In this document: positions 11,497 to 22,904 of the stretch, in pieces
How the letters are laid out: each line of letters begins with the position of its first letter
Position numbering within the stretch: the first letter of the stretch is position 1
From: Crambe crambe
Lineage: Eukaryota; Porifera; Demospongiae; Poecilosclerida; Crambeidae
NCBI GenBank assembly: GCA_963924555.1
Contig: OZ004582.1
Coordinates: 992,001-1,056,000, forward strand
DNA length: 64,000 nucleotides
Direction: 5' to 3'
The notes under the pieces: generated by a model
What the model was told of the DNA's origin: nothing
The model's input: only the letters and a program-made list of their open reading frames with translations
Database searches by the model: none
Position numbers and translations under genes: made by a program

Positions 11497-11878
11497 ATGG
11501 CAGCTGGTCAGAAACGTAGTCTACAGCAAGGCAATCCAGCTAGTTTCTTTCCTAAAAGAGCTAGACCAGAAGGTAAATATTGCTAGCTATAGTAAGTTTG
11601 GCTTAATTATGATCCTCACAATAATTTATGGCTCAAGCTATAGTTATTTAGCTAATATTGTTAGCCATGTTGTAATTTATTTATTTATTTATATAGAAGT
11701 TGAATGTCTGGAACTAACCAGTCAAGACACTGGTCTTGAAGCTCCACCATCTTATATTGATCTAGCTAGTCTCTAGTCGTGGATGAACGAAAATATCAAA
11801 TTCTAACTAAAGGAGATCCTCCACTTAAGACATATCCTGCAAATTTCCAAAATGCAATGATTAAATGTGTTCTGAGAT
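11497..11878 (+). pseudogene. 5' exons of a ZMYM1/TTF-type hAT transposase
   Basis: An ATG at 11497 opens MAAGQKRSLQQGNPASFF, then PKRARPE, to a GT donor at 11573. An AG acceptor at about 11697-11699 leads into VECLELTSQDTGLEAPPSYI. A stop and frameshift follow, and the frame resumes as VVDERKYQILTKGDPPLKTY and PANFQNAM up to 11878. The KRxxPE start and the ERKYQILTKG segment before the zinc finger match the N-terminus of ZMYM1/TTF-type hAT genes. The zinc finger and catalytic domain are missing, so it is a broken 5' piece. Confidence 0.55.
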
Positions 11879-12235
11879 GATTAACTTTGTGAACAGTTAA
11901 TCTTTGCCCAGAGATTTGCTCAAATTTCTGGGTGAGAGTGTTTTTTGGGGTGTCTTGGCAGGGGATTTTGCTGTGTCTTGCCTTCGAGGTGACTTCACAG
12001 GACTAGGCCTTACTTGTTGGTCACCACCACGCTTCACTCCAATTATGCTGATCGAAATAGCAATCAGTTAACATGTCAACTACAATTGTTACTTACGGTT
12101 TCAATTCTGCCTGAGACAAGTAATTCCGATACTCTGATAATGATATGTTGTATTTGGCCAATTTTTGGGAGAACTAATTTTTTCACTTTTACTCTCAGGG
12201 ATATTTTTCTTAGTAAATTCATATTGCTACAATTA
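11879..12235. other. no recognisable gene
   Basis: A 76-codon open frame (12014-12241, plus) shows no motif. Probably unrelated sequence between two element fragments. Confidence 0.4.
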
Positions 12236-12240
12236 GAATA

Positions 12241-12712
12241 TTAGCAAGTCAACATTTGCAAATAGTAAAGCTTACGGCTTGTGCTCCCTTCAAGTAATTT
12301 TCCCAAGCCTTCATGCTGTAGCTTTTGAAATGCCCTCAAAGCTCCCTGCTTGTTGCCTTTGTTTCTGAACTTCTTCAATGATAAAAGGTGACAGACAGAA
12401 AGCTCCAGTACTAGTTCCTGTATCATCTTGTGATTCATCTGTTGTAAGGTCAACTACACAAGGTGTAAATTCGCTGCATCTTTGATGTCTCCTTTCCCAG
12501 CAGTTTGCTGTATAGCTAATTTTACAAAATTAACACTGGCTTTGATGGCTGTTTCTGAAACCTCAGGTGAAGGTTGGACTCCTTGGTCCATGGAAAACAA
12601 GACATGGAGGACTGCTGCTAACCTAAGAACTTGTCCTCTACTTTTGCTCAACATTCCTAAAGCATTATTTATGCATGTAGAAGTTAATCCTGTACATTGT
12701 GTCATTAAAGAC
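12241..12712 (-). pseudogene. DUF3987-like protein fragment
   Basis: The minus frame reads INNALGMLSKSRGQVLRLAA, VLHVLFSM, then KASVNFVKLAIQQTA. After a stop it continues as LLSLKKFRNKG and ALRAFQKLQHEGLGKLL. The R-L-A-x(2)-L-H segment and the following helices resemble the C-terminal part of DUF3987 primase/helicase-associated proteins found in animal repeat-encoded ORFs. N-terminal domains are absent. The assignment is tentative. Confidence 0.45.
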
Positions 12713-12714
12713 CA

Positions 12715-13075
12715 GAACTCTAAGCTGTTGAGAAATATTGCAGAGAGAGAAAGAGGTAGCTTTAATGTACTGAAAAGGTTAAGACAGAGTCATGGTGATG
12801 AAAAATTACTTGGTGCTACCGTGAACAATTTCCTTGCCTATGCAGTTACAATTCACAAATCCCAAGACTTATCAAGCAAAGTATTTGCTGATGGCTGATA
12901 GTATGGCTTACATGGCACTCTCAAGGGTGAAATTGCTTCTTGCTCTGGACAAAGACTCAATCGGTCAATTGGAAAAGCATCATGGAAATCAATAGAGCTT
13001 TGTATGATGTGCCAGCACCAAGAACTCACTCCAAGAATTTTCAGTTGACAACCCTGCAAAGGTATGGCCTTTCAT
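12715..13075 (+). pseudogene. PIF1-type helicase C-terminal fragment
   Basis: The plus strand reads FLAYAVTIHKSQDLS, and after a frameshift DSMAYMALSRVKLLLALD. These are the last two motifs of PIF1 helicases (YAxTIHKSQG and YVALSR), as found in Helitrons and cellular PIF1. Only about 100 residues remain. It abuts the opposite-strand DUF3987-like fragment at about 12713. Confidence 0.75.
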
Positions 13076-13469
13076 ATCTCATTGGCAGCGCAACTCGGGA
13101 GGCACGAGCATAGAAACTATTCACTAACCCTTGCCCACTTACTAAAAACATGCATATCTTCTTATGACACACAAAGAGACACCTGGGATACCTAGCAGTA
13201 TAGATACGACAGTGAAAACAGACTTAGCTGCGCATGTATCTAAGACACCCACAAGCTCACTATGAGCTGTTGAACCTTAAAAAAAAAATTCAAACCCAAT
13301 AAACCAGATGAAAAGAAAGCAAACCATAGCAATGGTAACAGTGATAATAGCATTCCCACAAGTAATCTATAAGTGGCAAAGTGTACTAAATGTTATCATT
13401 GCAGAAATGGATTAAGTCAGAGTGGTGCCAGTGTAATTCTGACATCCCGGTTACATACGTAGTCTATAG

Positions 13470-13750
13470 TATCCGTGTATACCATATCGCGTAGTCATAT
13501 TATGTCAATGTACTTGTTACGAGTATATGGCTCGTCCTTAGCTGCCGTAGTAGAGTTATGCAAGTTCAGCCAGAGCTACATACAGAGGAAGCTTTAATGC
13601 AATGCATTTAGATGAGCCTAGCAGATAATCCTCGGTGTCTACAATCAGAAATGCCGTACAAGTCGAGCTCACTCGCACACAGAATGAACCAATAATCTAC
13701 CTACTGAGCGTGTGGGCTGGTATTACAACATGCAGACTGGCCAGGAACAA
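13470..13750 (+). repeat. repeat copy A of a roughly 300-bp dispersed repeat
   Basis: Matches 16045-16350 on the same strand, sharing runs such as AGCTGCCGTAGTAGAGTTA and CATACAGAGGAAGCTTTAAT. The retroelement insertion at 13763 begins directly after it. Confidence 0.75.
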
Positions 13751-13762
13751 AAGTGGTTACAA

Positions 13763-14524
13763 GACTACCAGAAAAATGTGACTGTGGGCGCCAGTTCTCC
13801 ATAGAGCATGCTCTATCATGCCCAAAAGGCGGATTCCCTTCACTGCGCCATAATGAGATTAGAGACCTCACAGCTAATCTTTTATCCGAAGTCTGCAACG
13901 AGGTAACCATTGAACCTCATTTACAGCCACTGTCCGGTGAACAGCTGTCTGGGGCACGTTTAGATGTGGCCACCAATGGACTATGGGGAGGCAGATTCGA
14001 GAAAACTTATATGGACATTAGAGTCTTCAACCCTTTCGCACCATCCAACCGACATAGCAACCTCACAACATGCTACCGTAGACACGAGAACGAGAAAAAG
14101 AGAGAATACAAGCAAAGAATTTTGGAAATAGAGCATGCCTCCTTTTCGCCAATCGTGATGTCCTGCACAGGTGGCCTAGGACGCAGTGCAACCTCAACTT
14201 ACAAACGTCTAGCCTCCCTATTAGCAGATAAATGGAATCAAGCCTATAGCCCCACAATGTGTTGGCTCCGCTGCACGCTTTCATTCTCACTTTTACGATC
14301 AATTCAAGCAATTCGTGGATCACGCTCCTCTTCAGGTAAAGCTGTAAAGTCACCACCTATCGACCGAGCAATAGCTGAATCACAACTGTCCCCTCATACA
14401 GAAGAGGGACTCTTTGCTGGATAACTGACTATTTCACTCTTACATGTATCCTTTGCTTCCCCCTTCAAACATTTCATTTTGACTTTGATATTTAAAAAAA
14501 AAAGGAAAAAAAAAAAAAAAAAAA
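13763..14524 (+). mobile_element. 5'-truncated retroelement: zinc-finger plus endonuclease-like C-terminus, poly(A) tail
   Basis: An open frame running to the stop at 14424 encodes the C-terminus of a non-LTR-type retrotransposon protein. It starts CDCGRQFSIEHALSCPKGG, a C-x-C...H...C zinc motif, followed by RHNEIRDLTANLL, then ARLDVATNGLWGG and EKTYMDIRVFNP. The order (zinc knuckle, RHN, E/D-rich core) resembles the restriction-like endonuclease tail of R2/NeSL elements. A poly(A) tail lies at about 14491-14524. The sequence AAGTGGTTACAA occurs both before (13751-13762) and after (14525-14536) the insert, a 12-bp target duplication. The RT domain was lost by 5' truncation at insertion. Confidence 0.8.
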
Positions 14525-14536
14525 AAGTGGTTACAA

Positions 14537-14914
14537 TGGCTCCAATAAAAAAAATTGTAGTTGCACATACCAGAGTTTATAGCTGTCGGAGTTAATGTGC
14601 CAAGTGTTACAATTCCACTTACCAGTTGCTAAAGCGAACTCTACAGAGGTGAGAGATATTCAATTTTTATGGCTTCGAACTTGTTGCCTTCTTTGTCAGT
14701 TGAGTTCATGCATCCAAATACTGTCGGGCTTAGTTGTCGGCTTCTCTTGGACGAAAGACACATTCGCTAGCAGCTCAAGTGACATAATATCTCAAAAACC
14801 GTTAGGGATACGATGTACTGAGGCAATGAAACATTTGACAGCAAGCAAGCAAGCAAGTATTCTTGTGCTTAGAAGATTTTGCTCTGTAAGTGGCAGGCAG
14901 GCTGCATATCATAT
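14537..14914. other. no recognisable gene
   Basis: Sequence following the target duplication, probably the original flank of the interrupted site. A short CAAGCAAGCAAG run near 14840 precedes the MITE. Confidence 0.4.
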
Positions 14915-15449
14915 GTGACCGGCTCTGGGAAAACCCTCCGTCCGGTGCAAAAATCAATTATCAGATATGAGCACGTTTAGTTGGCAGTGCCAAAATTTGG
15001 CAAAAAATTTTTTTAAGCATAAATGACAAATATGATCCTTGAACAAAGCACAGATGAAGTTTGGAGCTCAGACTACAAGTACAAAGGCTTCAAATGAAGC
15101 GCTAAAGTTAGCTAGTCAGCCATTGAAGCTTCGTGCACGGAGATTCTAGTCAGGCTGAAATTCATTGAACTTTAGGGAGGCTTTCCAGCTTATGGCTTCT
15201 TACTAACTACAGTTCGAAACCCCACCCACCGTCAATTTACTAGTCCACGGGCATGTCCGGAAATAATGTTCACGTTGCTTAGTCAGCTTTTCTCGAAAAA
15301 ACAATAATGCTAATGGACGCTACCTCGATCTTTCTAAGAGCTGTTCCTCAGGCGGCATAAAAGCTATAGCTTTGAAATTTGCGCAATAAATAAATTTTAC
15401 CATAACAATTAATTTTCACCCGACGGAGGGTTTTCCCAGAGCCGGTCAC
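14915..15449. mobile_element. MITE with GTGACCGG terminal inverted repeats
   Basis: The left end GTGACCGGCTCTGGGAAAAC and its exact reverse complement at 15430-15449 form terminal inverted repeats of about 30 bp around 535 bp of non-coding DNA. A second partial copy in the opposite orientation lies at 52677-52878. No transposase gene is inside. The target duplication is not clear. Confidence 0.8.
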
Positions 15450-16790
15450 GTATAGAAAGCTGAGAGACAGAGTCATGTAAGTGGTCGCTCCCACCAAAGC
15501 CAAAGGCAGAGCCGCCAAAACCGCTTTGGCTGGTCAGGCGAAAACCTGACCACTCGTTGATCAAATAACATTGGTAGTGGTCGTCGACATTAAAAATTGC
15601 CCACATGTTCAACCATGTGGGTGTGGTTATAAAGTGGGCACGGTCAGTAGAATTTCACACACGCAAATTAAGCCTGACCTGATTAGCATGCCTGGGGCAT
15701 TTTGGACCAAGAGTCGGCTCACTTTATATCCCCACAACACATGAAGCAGTTTGTTATTACCATGATCTGAAACACAGATTAAGCGCTGATGAATTAGACA
15801 GTTTTAAAAATATCCACGGTGGTGGTGCAACCCTTACTTCATTCCTCGGTGCTGTGCTTTCAAAGTGCGTATATCCATAGCTCGATGATTTATTAAAGGT
15901 GCAGAAATGAAGAAGAAAGTCACCGGGATGAATGGCTGCACACTTGATACGCACGACACCCAAACTGATTATTATATTATCAGCGCAACGGAGTGCATCA
16001 GTGCTTTCAATTATGCTTCCAATCCCTGTTACATACTAACAACTGAGGGTATTATACCATATCGCATAGTCATATTATGAAATGTACCTGTCACGAGTTG
16101 GAAAATATTGGGGAAAAACAGTAGCTAAATAGATGTGGCATCTTTAGCTGCCGTAGTAGAGTTATGCAAGTTCAGCCAGGTAGCTACATACAGAGGAAGC
16201 TTTAATGCAATGAACCTAGCAGATAATCCTCGGTGCCTACAATCAGAAATGCCATACAAGTCAAGCTCTGCCTAAAGGCACTCCACATGCTCAGTGGGTA
16301 CACGATGGATTAGATACCACTCTGTCTGATTGGCTGGTATCGTAACAGACTTGGCAGGAACATGTGCAAAGGTTATGGTAACCTATTTGTCTGTCTGTCA
16401 CGCCTTGATCTAGGAGCTAGTGCACTTACCATAGCTACGAGCACACGGCAAAAAAAGTGAAATCCTTTAGTCTTAGATTTATCATAGCAGAGAAACAAGA
16501 GTCACGTAAGTGGTGGTTCCAACCATACATAGCTACACTTTCTAGTGCCTCTGACTTGAAGCTCATCACAAGTACCTTTTGATAACCACACCCATATCAC
16601 CCAACTTGCTTCTCTCTGGAAAGAAGTTATATTTTTTGCAAGTCCACGATCACGAAATGCCCACACACTGTTTCCTATATAAATATTTGCTCTGGCTCTT
16701 CTGAAGTGTCACAGCATTAAGGTTTGCTCATGAATAATTCATGAGTTAACGAGGCGCCAGCTACAGAGTTGAAAACTACAGCTTTCGTAC
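15450..16790. repeat. intergenic; repeat copy B at 16045-16350
   Basis: No supported gene. 16045-16350 matches 13470-13750, with a small insertion near 16100. A 68-codon minus frame at 15757-15963 has no motif. Confidence 0.6.
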
Positions 16791-16793
16791 TTA

Positions 16794-17110
16794 CTAGCAC
16801 TTCCTAATCATGTGGATCTCTGCCGTCTTCACTGCCATCCTCTCCTGTTTGTATTTCACCATCTCCACCATCTTCAACACCACACTCATTACGATCAGCC
16901 TCACCATGTAGTTCAATTCCATCTTCACCACCATCCTCTCCTGTTGGTGTGTCACCATCTCCACCACCTTCAACACCACACTCATTACGATCAGCCTCAC
17001 CATGTAGTTCACCACCATCCTCTCCTGTTGGTGTGTCACCATCTCCACCACCTTCAACATCACACTCGCCTTCCCATCAACATTTTGCTGACTCTGCTGA
17101 TGCATTTTTC
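16794..17110 (-). repeat. acidic repeat-coding minisatellite / exon remnant
   Basis: The minus strand reads an acidic repeat: EGGGDGDTPTGEDGGE, LHGEADRNECGV, repeated almost three times (about 27-31 residues per unit). The frame ends at 16808. Upstream there is a stop, so a spliced or dead origin is possible. Plus-strand frames here are His-rich shadows. Function unknown. Confidence 0.45.
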
Positions 17111-17396
17111 ACTCCACTGTATAATGGTGAGGGCCAATTGGAAGTCAAGTTACATCACTGTTTATAACCGGAACTCGACGATATAAAGTCGGCGACCTCT
17201 ACCTATTGTCGTTATGCTCATAGAACGCGTTAATTTATTGTCGGCAATTTGCAATTCAATTATTAATTTTTGTTCCAATTATTAATAAAGAAATACTATG
17301 AAAAATAAAATATATGATCAAAAAGTAAAGTAAATGAACCTGTAAATTTACAATAGTCATGATAAATCAAAAATTAGAGTGGAAGATTTGCATGCT

Positions 17397-18090
17397 CTAA
17401 GAGAAAATACTACCACACACTGGGCATGCTAAATTGTCCTCGCTATCTTTAGAAACACAATCTTCATGCATCCATTTCTTGCATTCTTCATCAGTACATT
17501 GAACCCAACTCTTTACTGGAGCTCCATCAGTAGTCAGGTCATCAGCATACTCGCCAAAACAGACAGTGCATTCATTGCTTGTGCTCTCCTCCATTTGTGG
17601 GCCTGAGGCAGCTTTCTTTTTACTGCGCGTCATAAACTCCTTTTTGTTCTCTTTTCTTGCCTCTTCTTTCTTCTTCTTCTCCAAGAGCTTCAACTCGCGT
17701 TCTTTGGCCTTTTCTTCAGCTTTCCTTTTTCGCTCCTCTTCCCTTTTTTCTTTCTCTGCTGCTTTTTTCTTTTTCTCTTCCTCTTTTAAAATTCGCTTCT
17801 CTTCACGCTCCCTTTTCTTCCTTTCCTTGGCTTCTTCTTCTTCCTTCTTCTTCCTCTCTGCAAACATAATGATTCTTGGCTTGTCAATACCCTTGCTGGA
17901 CCTGGCTTCTTCCCCTTTGACCTTCTAGGTGTGGCTTGTGGAAACTTCAAAAATTCAGTTATTGGATTTCTTAAGGAATTCAACCAGCTCCTCCTCTTCT
18001 GCTTCAGTTAAATATGGCACTGGCCCTGGCTTAGTCCCATGAGTCACTCTGCCAGATATTCTGTCCTTCATCGTGGAAGGAGGGCTTTTG
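17397..18090 (-). pseudogene. Tigger-like transposase with C-terminal PHD finger, internally deleted
   Basis: Reading leftward: RISGRVTHGTKPGPVPYLTE and EEEELVEFLKKS (18090-17965), the CENP-B-type DNA-binding start of Tigger/Tc5-like transposases, then directly PARVLTSQESL, a frameshift, a Lys/Glu-rich coiled coil (ERKKKEEEEAKERKK...), and a PHD-type zinc finger (CTVCFGEYADDL ... WVQCTDEECKKWMHEDC ... CPVCGSIFS). Animal Tigger-like proteins often end in such a PHD finger. The DDE catalytic domain expected between them is deleted, so it is non-autonomous. Confidence 0.8.
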
Positions 18091-18276
18091 GTTCAAGAGT
18101 CAGAAGGTACAATGAGCTTTATAAATAATCTCGGTCATCTAGCACCTAGACCAAATATGATCAGCTTAGGCCACCATATATTGTAGGAAAATACAAAACT
18201 GTGATGCCTACTTCAGAACAGTCCGCAGTACTCGCATATAGTGAAAACATAAAAGTTTTCACAAGACTGCTGAAAA

Positions 18277-20100
18277 ATGGAACTCTCTATAGCTCATATG
18301 AAATCTAGAAAGAGCAAGCGCAATAATTCCTACTGCTGTTATGAAGACAACATCGGTAACACCAGCTTTGGTAAAATTGAACTTACTAGTACTCCACAAC
18401 CTTCAGCTCTAATTAGGCAGCTCAAACCCTTGCAAACTACTTTGATGACTATGGCTGGTCATCCATGCAGAACTTCACTTAATAGTTACCAAGATGCAGA
18501 CTTGCTTTCTTCATTTATAACACCAGTGGACTTATCTACAGACTTGAACCAACTGTTGGCAGTTCCAATTGACTCTATAGTCAGCAAAGCAGTTTTAATA
18601 TCTGTATCAGGGTATCACTACTGTATCATCCAACCCAATAATATTGAACGCCATTAACTCTTTTACCTAAAATTTCTTCCCTTATTGTACTTGCACAGAG
18701 GACCCTGTTTCGGTATCCAGGCAGTTTTCTCACGCTTTCTCATTGTAAAGGGTGAAGTCCTGGGTCCAGTAGAGCACTTTTACTGGAAAAAGGAATACCA
18801 GGCACGTGGAGCACCACACTATCATGCAGTCCTATGGATAAAGGGTGCACCAATTATAGGACAAGATGATCCAGATGTGGTGCTTTCCTGGATTCAGGAA
18901 AGAATCACATTCCTGATAAGGAAAACAATCCCGGACTGCACCACATGGTTACAAGGTACCATTTGCACAAGTGCAGCAATCATTGTCGAAAGAAACGCAA
19001 GCGTGGGTCACTGTTTCTAACGAGCTGTAAATTTGGATTTCCACGTCCAGAGAGAGAAACAGCCGTTATAAACAATGTCGATTCGAGCTGTAAAAATTAT
19101 CAAAAAATTTACGAAATAGCACGAGCACCTAGCGAAGTAAGGGTTAATGATTACAATCCCTTGCTTCTTCTGAACTGGGGGGCAAACATGGATATACAAT
19201 TTGTGGGTGACAGGGACATGGTTGTATCCAGTGGACACACAACAGCAGTATGAGGGCATCACAGATGACGAGCCTGTGCAGCAAACTATTCAGCATTGGC
19301 TGCATGTTCTTAAATCTCGTGAATGCGGGATGCATGAAGCAGCTGACCACTTGAGTGGAGACCACCTCTATGAGAAGTCTGTTACCATTCAATGGGTCGA
19401 TGTTCACATGCCTCACAAAAGGCAGCGTAGGGTAAAAACGCATGCCCAGCTGTTAAAAATGGAATCGGATGATCCAGAGAGTGAAAACATATTTACTCAT
19501 AATTTCCTATCCACATACTACCCCCCAAAGACCTGACGACTTGGAGGACATCTGCCTTCATGACTTTATTGCCAATTACAGCTGGCATGAAACAGACCAT
19601 AACGGGGACAGGAAACTCAGCAAACCTCGATTGGTCAACCACAAAACCGGAAAACAGAGAAGATTACTATTACTCTCTGATTCTTCTCTTTGTACCCTTC
19701 AGAGAGAGGGTGCTCTTCTAAGAGAAAATGAAACTGCTGAAGAAGCTTTCAATCGTCTCCTGCCCAACAGTGATGATTGTTCCAATTATCATAGAAAGTT
19801 ACAGACGATGCTCAATGCTGAGGCTAAGGTGAGGAAAATAAATGAAGCAAGAAGGCAGAAATCAGTAAGAACAAAGAAAACAAAGAGCAAGATAACATAC
19901 AGGACATGAATCAGAAAATGCCTGACAGCCTCACTCTACAAGAACAGGAGAAAATGCTGAATGCCGACCAGAAAAGGGTCTACGACAACATCCGTAATAC
20001 TTTCTTTATGAAGAGGGCCAGTGTCTCTGTGACTACAAGCCCTTTACAATGTTTGTCAGTGTCGGTGGTATCGTTGGCTGGACTCCTTGCTTCCCACCCT
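18277..20100 (+). pseudogene. Helitron Rep/helicase protein, truncated
   Basis: Encodes the Helitron replication-initiation domain: EHFYWKKEYQARGAPHYHAV carries the HUH metal-binding pair (H-Y-H); then HLHKCSNHCRKKRKRGS, CKFGFPRPERETAVI, YEIARAPSEVRVNDYNPLLL and, in later frames, EKSVTIQWVDVHMPHKR and NYSWHETDHNGDRKLSKPRL. It ends with EKMLNADQKRVYDNIRNTFF, the start of the helicase. The Walker A site should follow, but the sequence reads VGGIVGW and stops at about 20100, so the helicase is missing. Frames change several times (near 18945, 19200 and 19470). Inactive copy. The N-terminal 18277-18657 frame has no recognised domain. Confidence 0.85.
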
Positions 20101-20134
20101 CTTTAGTATACACTCGCTGAAAATCAACTGCATA

Positions 20135-20555
20135 TGTACTTTCAGTGAGTCTGTCTGGAAGTCATTCTCGTAAAAAGAACAAACATAGTCTAATTCTGAT
20201 GTTAGTAGACTTCATTCCCTGGCTGATCGAATCTTTCTCTTATGCAGTTGATCACAAGATCAAGAGCCTCATAATAGTTCTGTCTGTAGTAAGCTTTTGG
20301 ATCCTCATGAAACTCGGCTTCAGCTTGTTCGGTTTCATACCTTTTGGGAGCTCTACGCTTTCGAGGAAGTTGCGGTTCAAGATCAAATTGGTCGGACAAT
20401 CTTCCAACTTTAGCCCAGAACAAGTCAAAGGATTGATCATTACGGAGTGTCTCGAGTGTGCTGGGACCGGGAATGATAGACCTAGACCTTAGTCTCGCGT
20501 AGTCAACCCTTACCAACTGCGAGGGAAGGGAGACTATCTTGCGGGACAAGAGCTA
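20135..20555 (-). pseudogene. ZMYM-type hAT transposase fragment
   Basis: A 115-codon minus frame reads SFDLFWAKVGRLSDQFDLEP, LPRKRRAPKRYE and FHEDPKAYYRQNYYEALDLV, then RFDQPG. This segment sits between catalytic core and C-terminal dimerisation region in TTF/ZMYM-type hAT proteins. Both flanks are lost. Confidence 0.8.
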
Positions 20556-20723
20556 TAATATCGTGAGTGTCCCGGCCAAATCGGGATGGTTGGCAACTAT
20601 GCTCTATTCACTCCTCATGCACACGACCTGAAACATTTCATGACTCCATGTACCACACACTGTACCCACCCTGATCATACTTTTAAAAAATTCATAGCTA
20701 CATCTGTAATCATCATCAATCAC

Positions 20724-20727
20724 ACAC

Positions 20728-20759
<32 letters not shown>
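20724..20759 (+). repeat. poly(A) tract
   Basis: About 30 consecutive A. It could be the tail of a retroelement insert covering 20570-20723, but no coding motif or target duplication was found. Confidence 0.6.
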
Positions 20760-20764
<5 letters not shown>

Positions 20765-20769
20765 AACTT

Positions 20770-22890
20770 GAAGTTCATATTCACACCGTACCACTCTTTC
20801 ACTACCATTAGCTACCTGTCAAATTTTATGCTTCCATGACACCAATCAAACCAATACCATTACAAATGAAAGAAGTACACTAAAGAACAATTGCACATAC
20901 TCATGTGCCTTCCTATGTATATCATCATAAGCCCTAATCATAACAATAACAACCTTCCTAACAAAATAGCAACCACAGAATCTATTCAAATAAGCCTTCA
21001 AAACTCAACATTCAAACCATTTTGTATAATTATGCTTCCATATCACAAATAAAATCACTACCAAACAAATTACACAATACCCCCTCCCATGTATGCACAC
21101 ATTAATTAAAAGTGCCTTCTAATACCACACCATATACACCTTTATTTCTAATCATAAAATGCACCTTGTAACATTTTCCCTTAAGATCAGCCACACCATC
21201 TACCAACCATTACTTCAAAAGTCAGTTTCCAGGTTGCACCACAACATTCCATACAATCCGATTAGTACGATTGTATGCAGTAATTGAGTGTTCTACCAAT
21301 GCAATCATAGATCACACAGTCCGTTCCAAGTTGAGAATACAGCAATAAACTCTTACAGCTGGGGTAATCATTCGTGCTTAGTCCCACTATAACCCCGTAC
21401 TGAAACAAATGGACAAAATAACCCTCTTGTCAATCAGAAGTATCCCCCTTCATAGTACTAAATCCTCCAAATAGAAATAAATACAACATTGCAAACAATT
21501 ATGCTTCCATATCTCACTACCAAACCAATTACAGCTCCCAATGTATGCAAACATTAAAGTGCCTTCTAATACCACACCATGTACACCTTTGTTTCTAATC
21601 ATAGCAATGAACCTTTAATATTTCCCCTTAAGAACAGCCACACTTCACAAAAATGCATTTGTTGCCCACAGTAGCAATGCAATCCTATTCCAAATTGAAG
21701 GCAATCATTGATTATTCCCACTACAATTGCAACATCACAATTTCAATACAACTTCACTTCATTTCAAAAAGTGAATAAATGACTGATAAACCACAGGAAT
21801 GTACACATCACCACAACAATTCACTCTGTGTACCAATTTATAACGCATGCATCTGTAATTACTTCTGTGGTTTTCTGTCACTCTCTATAACTCAGCCCAT
21901 CACAGCACTGATATAAAAAGCTGAGAGATTTCCTGATGTATCATACTGCTGAATATTGATGTAAGTTATGTATCATCATCATACTGCCATAATAATGAGT
22001 GTCTTACTAAACTCATGCAGGTATGCTGCAAAGATTTACAGGGTAAGTCATGTGTAGGTACAAGTATGTCAAAAATTCATTACTCTCATCGCTTCAATTG
22101 TTCAACCTCTGACTATACATACAACTCTTCAGTGAAAGTAAGTTCTTCTGTATTATCATTAGTACTACATATTAATGCACTTCTTCATATCTCTCCTTCA
22201 CCATGATCAAATTATTCAGTAGTATCCTATCAATATTACCACCAATCTTTCATCAAATGTGCTATCTACACTTAAACAATAGCCTTCTTCCCCCCCCCCC
22301 CCAAAAAAAAAGAAGAAACAGTAAGTTTCTGTGGATATGGGGGTATCGCTATTTTAATCTGCATAACTGCTGTATGGACACTGGAGTCATTGCGTGACAC
22401 CATGAATGCTGTTTCACAAGTCCGACGTTGGTTCAGAGTACAACAGACTGAATAATTATTCATTTTATTGACCGACTTTGTGATACTTCTGACTACGTGA
22501 TTTTCATATATAATTATAACTACATCTCATCAAAATGTAAGTAGCCACAATCATCATTAAAAAATTGTACATTTTGCACACACTTCATCAATTATTCCAA
22601 CCCTCACATCATTCAGAACTGTAATAATGCACTTTTTCATATCTCTCCTCCAAAAACCAAACAATTTGTGTAGCTACGCCAATCAAACAGTAAGTGTACA
22701 TGCATGATTTCAACAGACAGTGTAATTGCTCATTCCCACATTGTACACTTGATTAGTCTACAAGTGGCTCCACTCAAAGTAAGTTAGATACAGATTCCGG
22801 TAAGCAATATTATAATTATAACCAATCATTCATTATCACTCACATCAACCAAATCCTCAGGCAAGTTAATAATATCCCTCCCACAGGCTC
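20770..22890. repeat. AT-rich region with degenerate direct repeats
   Basis: No gene. Segments around 20822, 21037 and 21497 share ATGCTTCCAT followed by ACCAA..CC-rich text, and 21120-21210 and 21555-21645 share GTGCCTTCTAATACCACACC plus CCTTAAGA.CAGCCACAC. This suggests a tandem array with units of about 460 bp, now diverged. A C/A run lies at 22290. Confidence 0.5.
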
Positions 22891-22904
22891 TGATGTTATA
22901 ATGG

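Noticed and set aside
16812..17186. His/Leu-rich plus-strand ORF
   Set aside because: It is the antisense of an acidic Gly/Glu repeat; the low-complexity composition follows from the minisatellite.
17566..17928. Ser/Phe-rich plus-strand ORF
   Set aside because: Antisense of the Lys/Glu coiled coil of the Tigger-like protein with PHD finger.
20586..20771. possible retroelement ending in poly(A)
   Set aside because: No coding motif and no target duplication found; kept only as a poly(A) tract.
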